From JBMCWH01 sp048621635 (GTDB lineage Bacteria; Patescibacteriota; WWE3; JAUXAW01; JAYEID01): 15,389 bases of DNA. The notes below the pieces were generated by a model. It was given only the letters and a program-made list of their open reading frames with translations. It ran no database searches and was not told the DNA's origin. Where the stretch lies: assembly GCA_048621635.1 (NCBI GenBank), contig JBMCWH010000016.1, positions 1 to 15,389 of the forward strand, given 5' to 3'. Numbering within the stretch: position 1 is the first letter of the stretch; the number at the start of each line of letters is the position of its first letter. The translations under genes were made by a program, and so were the position numbers. Positions 12,705 through 15,389 of the stretch are shown in pieces.

Positions 12705-13019
12705 TTAATTCGGTGTACGAGTTACCGAAACTTTGGCCAAAGCATTGGTGTCGAGTTCAGTAGGCAAGGTGGAGCCACCACTCATCAACGGAGGATCGTA
12801 ATCTAGGGGAATGAGGAAAGCAGTAATTTCTGTTGCTTCGTTATCCTCTCCACCTGTAGTTATGTCACAGACCCAATTTCCATCAGGCGCAATAGAGGTT
12901 ACGGGGGAGTTCCAATAAGGTTTGGTCCACCAACCGCCCCGAACCTTGATATAAACAGCCACCCCATGATCAGCAGGCTTCACGTGCCACACCTGACCTC
13001 TAAGCAGTTCATCATTACT
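12705..13019 (-). pseudogene. C-terminal domain of the GH17 protein, out of frame
   Basis: A 104-codon open segment beginning SNDELLRGQVWHVKPADHG and ending TRTPN before its stop. It contains VAVYIKVRGGWWTKPYW and WVCDITTGG, a beta-rich, Trp-rich module of the sort found after glycoside hydrolase domains. It follows directly on the GH17 frame if one G of the run at 13020-13023 is skipped: VPPYG then SNDELL. It has no ribosome site of its own in front of the domain. The ATG at 13118 in this frame would add about 33 residues that merely overlap the GH17 gene in another frame. It is most simply the tail of the GH17 gene, giving an intact protein of about 472 residues. The module may bind carbohydrate, by inference. 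Confidence 0.7.
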
Positions 13020-14124
13020 CCCCGTATGGAGGCACATAAGTAAACTCAATGGCAGGATCTCCTGGCCCACCAGGAATATCCTCGCCACTCCAATTATCCT
13101 CCATTGTTTCTCCGTCAAACACTGCCTGCAAACCAGGTTTCATATTTCTATCACTGTCCCAAACACCCCAATGAGGCCCCCAGGAATCCTCCGATTTCCA
13201 AGGCTCATCAAAAGCCTCAAAGTAGAAGTAGTCTACGTCACTAGCCCGAGCCCAGGAAACAAAGTTAAGGAAGTAAAAGGCGGCGTTTTTTGTCGATGGA
13301 ACAGCATCACCGCGTTGAGTTCCATCACTCGGCCAGCCAGTTTCAGAAACCACAATCGGCTTACCCTGAGATGCCTCCACCACCTGCTGGTGTTTCTGAT
13401 GGACCCAAGCGACCGCGTTCTCCACGTCAACCCCAACCCAACAAGGATAGTAATTCACAAACACTACGTCTACAGCATCTATCACTGCTGGGTGAGCCAA
13501 AAGCACATCATAAACATCAGCAGTGGTCACCGGAGTTTCTGGTGATGCCTGCTTTACCTGGTTGATATAATCTATGAGTTGAGACTCCGTCAAGTCCCCT
13601 CGCAACAAAACCTCACTGCCTACAACCAATACATCAGCCTCACCAGCTCCAGCAATTTCTATCAAGCTGGAAATCTGCTCTTCATTGGCATCCAGATCCC
13701 TACCTAGCCAGGCGCCAGCTGCCACTTTGAGACCGTATTCGTGGCCAATACGACCCATATTCTCCAAACCATGGGTAGAACCAAAAGTCCTTACCCACCT
13801 AGTATAAGGAGCTATAACTGTCAACAACTCCCTTATCTGCCCTTCGCCTATCACTGTACCGTACTCAGGATTTTGACCTTCTTCAGTATAAGGACCAAAA
13901 TCCAAACCATAGACTTTATAAACTATGGATCGAGTAGGAGGAGGTGTTGGCGTACCTTCAAAACCAGCATCTTTAGATACAAAAGGCAAAAAGATGCTGT
14001 GTTGTGAAGAGTCTTCAGCATAAACAGAATTGGAGTCAATATAAACGCCAATAAACAAACTCCCAACTAACACTACTAAACCTAAAACCAAGAAAACTCC
14101 TCTTTCCTTTGTTACGCCTTTCAT
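13015..14124 (-). CDS. Secreted GH17-family beta-1,3-glucanase-like protein, frameshifted at its end
   Basis: A 369-residue frame. Residues 1-35 are a signal peptide or anchor (MKGVTKERGVFLVLGLVVLV, then VYAED). A short SIFLPFVSK block (43-51) and a TPTPPPT linker follow, then a GH17-like TIM barrel from VYGLDFGPYTEEGQNP. The expected acid/base Glu is E171 in VGSEVLLRG, and the nucleophile is E261 in VSETGWPS; both are present. The family hydrolyses beta-1,3-glucans or related polymers outside the cell. AAGGAG lies 10 nt before ATG 14124. The frame stops at TAA 13015-13017 just after VPPYGE, before a further domain that is open in the +1 frame. Catalytic activity should survive the loss of that domain. 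It is divergent from the gene at 14280. Confidence 0.85.
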   Translation of the reverse strand: MKGVTKERGVFLVLGLVVLVGSLFIGVYIDSNSVYAEDSSQHSIFLPFVSKDAGFEGTPTPPPTRSIVYKVYGLDFGPYTEEGQNPEYGTVIGEGQIRELLTVIAPYTRWVRTFGSTHGLENMGRIGHEYGLKVAAGAWLGRDLDANEEQISSLIEIAGAGEADVLVVGSEVLLRGDLTESQLIDYINQVKQASPETPVTTADVYDVLLAHPAVIDAVDVVFVNYYPCWVGVDVENAVAWVHQKHQQVVEASQGKPIVVSETGWPSDGTQRGDAVPSTKNAAFYFLNFVSWARASDVDYFYFEAFDEPWKSEDSWGPHWGVWDSDRNMKPGLQAVFDGETMEDNWSGEDIPGGPGDPAIEFTYVPPYGE

Positions 14125-14188
14125 CTCTATCTTTCTCCTTACTCACTCAAAATCTGTTCAGCGGACCATTTATTAAAGTACAATGCTT

Positions 14189-14216
14189 ATTATAGATTAA
14201 GTAAAAAAATTGTCAA
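14189..14216 (-). promoter_or_regulatory. Consensus promoter of the GH17 gene
   Basis: TTGACA (14216-14211) and TATAAT (14194-14189), both perfect hexamers, are separated by 16 bp on the minus strand. The leader is about 58 nt and carries AAGGAG (14140-14135). Confidence 0.75.
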
Positions 14217-14229
14217 AATGTTGTATTAA

Positions 14230-14258
14230 TTGACGAAGTTATCTAATTATGGTGAAAT
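14230..14258 (+). promoter_or_regulatory. Promoter of the 14280-15389 gene pair
   Basis: TTGACG (14230-14235), 17 bp, then TGAAAT (14253-14258) preceded by TG at 14250-14251, a partial extended -10. It is back to back with the GH17 promoter; the two -35 elements are only 13 bp apart. Confidence 0.5.
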
Positions 14259-14279
14259 GTAAGGTAAGGAAAGTTACTA

Positions 14280-14762
14280 ATGCCCAAAAACCAGGCTGCA
14301 AAAAATGCAGGTAGCACATTAATCTGGGTAGGTGCAATTATTGCCGGGCTATTAGCTTTCGGGTTAGCTGGTGTGTTTTACATTTCCAACGAAGAAACCT
14401 CACTTCCTCAACTCGCAAAACCACAAAATAGCCCGCAAGAAATCGTTGACGAGTTTTACAGTTGGTACCTGGAACAAGCACGTCAAGGAAACTCCAAAGC
14501 TTATCAACAAAGTGATCTCTTATCGGCTGAATTCAAAGAGGAGATTGAAGAGACGCGTTTTTATGATCCTCTTCTCTGCGCCCAAGATGTCCCTTCCATT
14601 TACGAAATAGAAAGGGCAGAGATTAACGAAAATACGGCAAGAGTATACATAAAAAGGGCTTTCGGTCCCACAAGGAATACAGACGAAATAGAACCAACCC
14701 CGGTTGAACTAAAAATAATAGACAATAAATGGAAAATAACCGATGTCCTCTGCGACTTCTAA
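14280..14762 (+). CDS. Membrane-anchored DUF3828-like protein
   Basis: A 160-residue protein with one N-terminal span (about residues 13-35) and an external domain of about 115 residues. The external part has the layout of DUF3828/NTF2-like extracytoplasmic domains. A helix PQEIVDEFYSWYLEQARQG precedes SDLLSAEFKEEIEE, then DPLLCAQDVPSIYEI, a strand ARVYIKRAFG, and a closing VELKIIDNKWKITDVLCDF. Two Cys (in LLCAQD and VLCDF) are placed to form the family's usual disulfide. AAGGAAAG lies about 7 nt before the ATG. It is followed 16 bp later by a gene of the same architecture, so the two form an operon. Function is unknown. Confidence 0.75.
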   Translation: MPKNQAAKNAGSTLIWVGAIIAGLLAFGLAGVFYISNEETSLPQLAKPQNSPQEIVDEFYSWYLEQARQGNSKAYQQSDLLSAEFKEEIEETRFYDPLLCAQDVPSIYEIERAEINENTARVYIKRAFGPTRNTDEIEPTPVELKIIDNKWKITDVLCDF

Positions 14763-14778
14763 TAGGAAAAATTAACTT

Positions 14779-15389
14779 ATGCAACAAAATAAAGAAAACA
14801 TAGAACAACCAATTACATCGAAATCTGAGCAAGCTTCTAACGTTCAGTTTTGGAAAAAGCTTAACTCCCCATTGGACTTTGCAATTTGTGGGACTGCTCT
14901 TGCTGTTATCTTAAGTTTGGTTTTAGTGCTAGCAGACCTAGGCCTAACTTCTCAAGACTCGGAATCAAAAGAAGAGGCTACCACTCCTGACTCCGAGAAA
15001 AGCGAAGAAAAACATTACCAAGACCCCAGGCAAGCTTTGGATGATTTCCTAACCTATCTACATGAGGGTCAGTATGAGGAGGCTGCTGAGCTTTATGGTG
15101 GGGATTACGAAATGCTGGAAGAGTATAATCCTAATGTCAATCCACAGAACCGATCTGAACTTTTAGCGCGCTATTGCACAATTAATGGAGGAATGTGCTT
15201 GGAGCCTAAGATAATGGATCTCCAAACTTTTTCAGAAGATCACTTTACGGGCACTGTGCGATTTTTTTACAGCGATGGAGATGTTTATAAAGTTGGGCCG
15301 TTCGCAGGCGAAGAAGGGGAGCCAACAATATTTGAGGCTGATTATGATGTAATAAAAATAAATGATAACTACAAAGTTATGCAACTTCC
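14779..15389 (+). CDS. Membrane-anchored protein, 3' end beyond the window
   Basis: The frame opens at ATG 14779, after AGGAAA at about 10 nt, and stays open for 203 codons to the window edge. A polar N-terminus of about 30 residues precedes one span (about 32-55, LDFAICGTALAVILSLVLVL), then an acidic Ser/Glu linker and a globular part. That part begins DPRQALDDFLTYLHEGQYEEAAELYGGDY and later has ARYCTINGGMC, TGTVRFFYSDGDV and FEADYDVIKINDNYKVM. The arrangement, a helix in which an activity is accumulated followed by a curved sheet and a final NDNYKV strand, is like NTF2-type external domains. It may be a distant relative of the preceding protein. Function is unknown and the product is incomplete. 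Confidence 0.75.
   Translation, partial: MQQNKENIEQPITSKSEQASNVQFWKKLNSPLDFAICGTALAVILSLVLVLADLGLTSQDSESKEEATTPDSEKSEEKHYQDPRQALDDFLTYLHEGQYEEAAELYGGDYEMLEEYNPNVNPQNRSELLARYCTINGGMCLEPKIMDLQTFSEDHFTGTVRFFYSDGDVYKVGPFAGEEGEPTIFEADYDVIKINDNYKVMQL

Noticed and set aside
13171..14007. Plus-strand ORFs opposite the GH17 gene
   Set aside because: They are antisense shadows of a well-supported coding frame, with no ribosome sites and low-complexity translations.

Overview
The window looks like a chromosomal segment of an uncultivated bacterium, most plausibly from the Candidate Phyla Radiation (Patescibacteria, Microgenomates-like). The basis is circumstantial: a Cys-rich 'GPGSCSTPEEC...YC' repeat protein of a kind I associate with such genomes, many small secreted or single-membrane-span proteins of unknown function, AT-rich intergenic DNA, and several promoters lying almost on top of their start codons. 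A Chloroflexota-like source is a weaker alternative, because two secreted proteins carry an 'IFLPL' motif I associate with that phylum. The standard code is used: TGA acts as a stop and Trp is TGG. I see no rRNA, tRNA, CRISPR array or insertion sequence.

Layout. 1-245: 3' end of a Cys-rich repeat protein. 324-2901 (+): a calcineurin-like metallophosphoesterase, an AlkD-like DNA alkylation repair protein and a small unknown protein. 3163-4371 (+): a secreted protein of unknown function with its own terminator. 4520-4902 (+): a frameshifted gene. 4954-5934 (-): a short reverse transcriptase of retron-like type with YSDN in place of YxDD. It is divergent from 6095-7315 (+), a coiled-coil protein with an internal duplication. 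7316-7614: a tail-to-tail intergenic region with two elaborate terminators; the minus-strand one is a perfect four-way-junction RNA with UUCG and GCAA tetraloops. 7615-7845 (-): a 76-residue unknown protein with a strong promoter and a palindromic operator candidate. 8009-9007 (-): a membrane protein. 9344-11453 (+): an autoregulated-looking PadR / ABC ATPase / ABC-2 permease operon. 11513-12565 (-): a membrane-anchored DUF362 protein. 12705-14124 (-): a secreted GH17-type glucanase whose C-terminal domain is split off by a +1 shift. 14280-15389 (+): two membrane-anchored proteins, the second cut by the window end.

How the genes work together. The only clear operons are the PadR-ABC exporter and the 14280/14779 pair. 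The reverse transcriptase with its divergent coiled-coil partner is the best candidate for an undescribed system. The four-way-junction RNA downstream of the 76-residue gene is the most striking structure that coding does not explain. Two genes, the GH17 protein and the one at 4520, look split by single-base shifts; whether these are assembly errors, mutations or recoding cannot be settled from the sequence alone.
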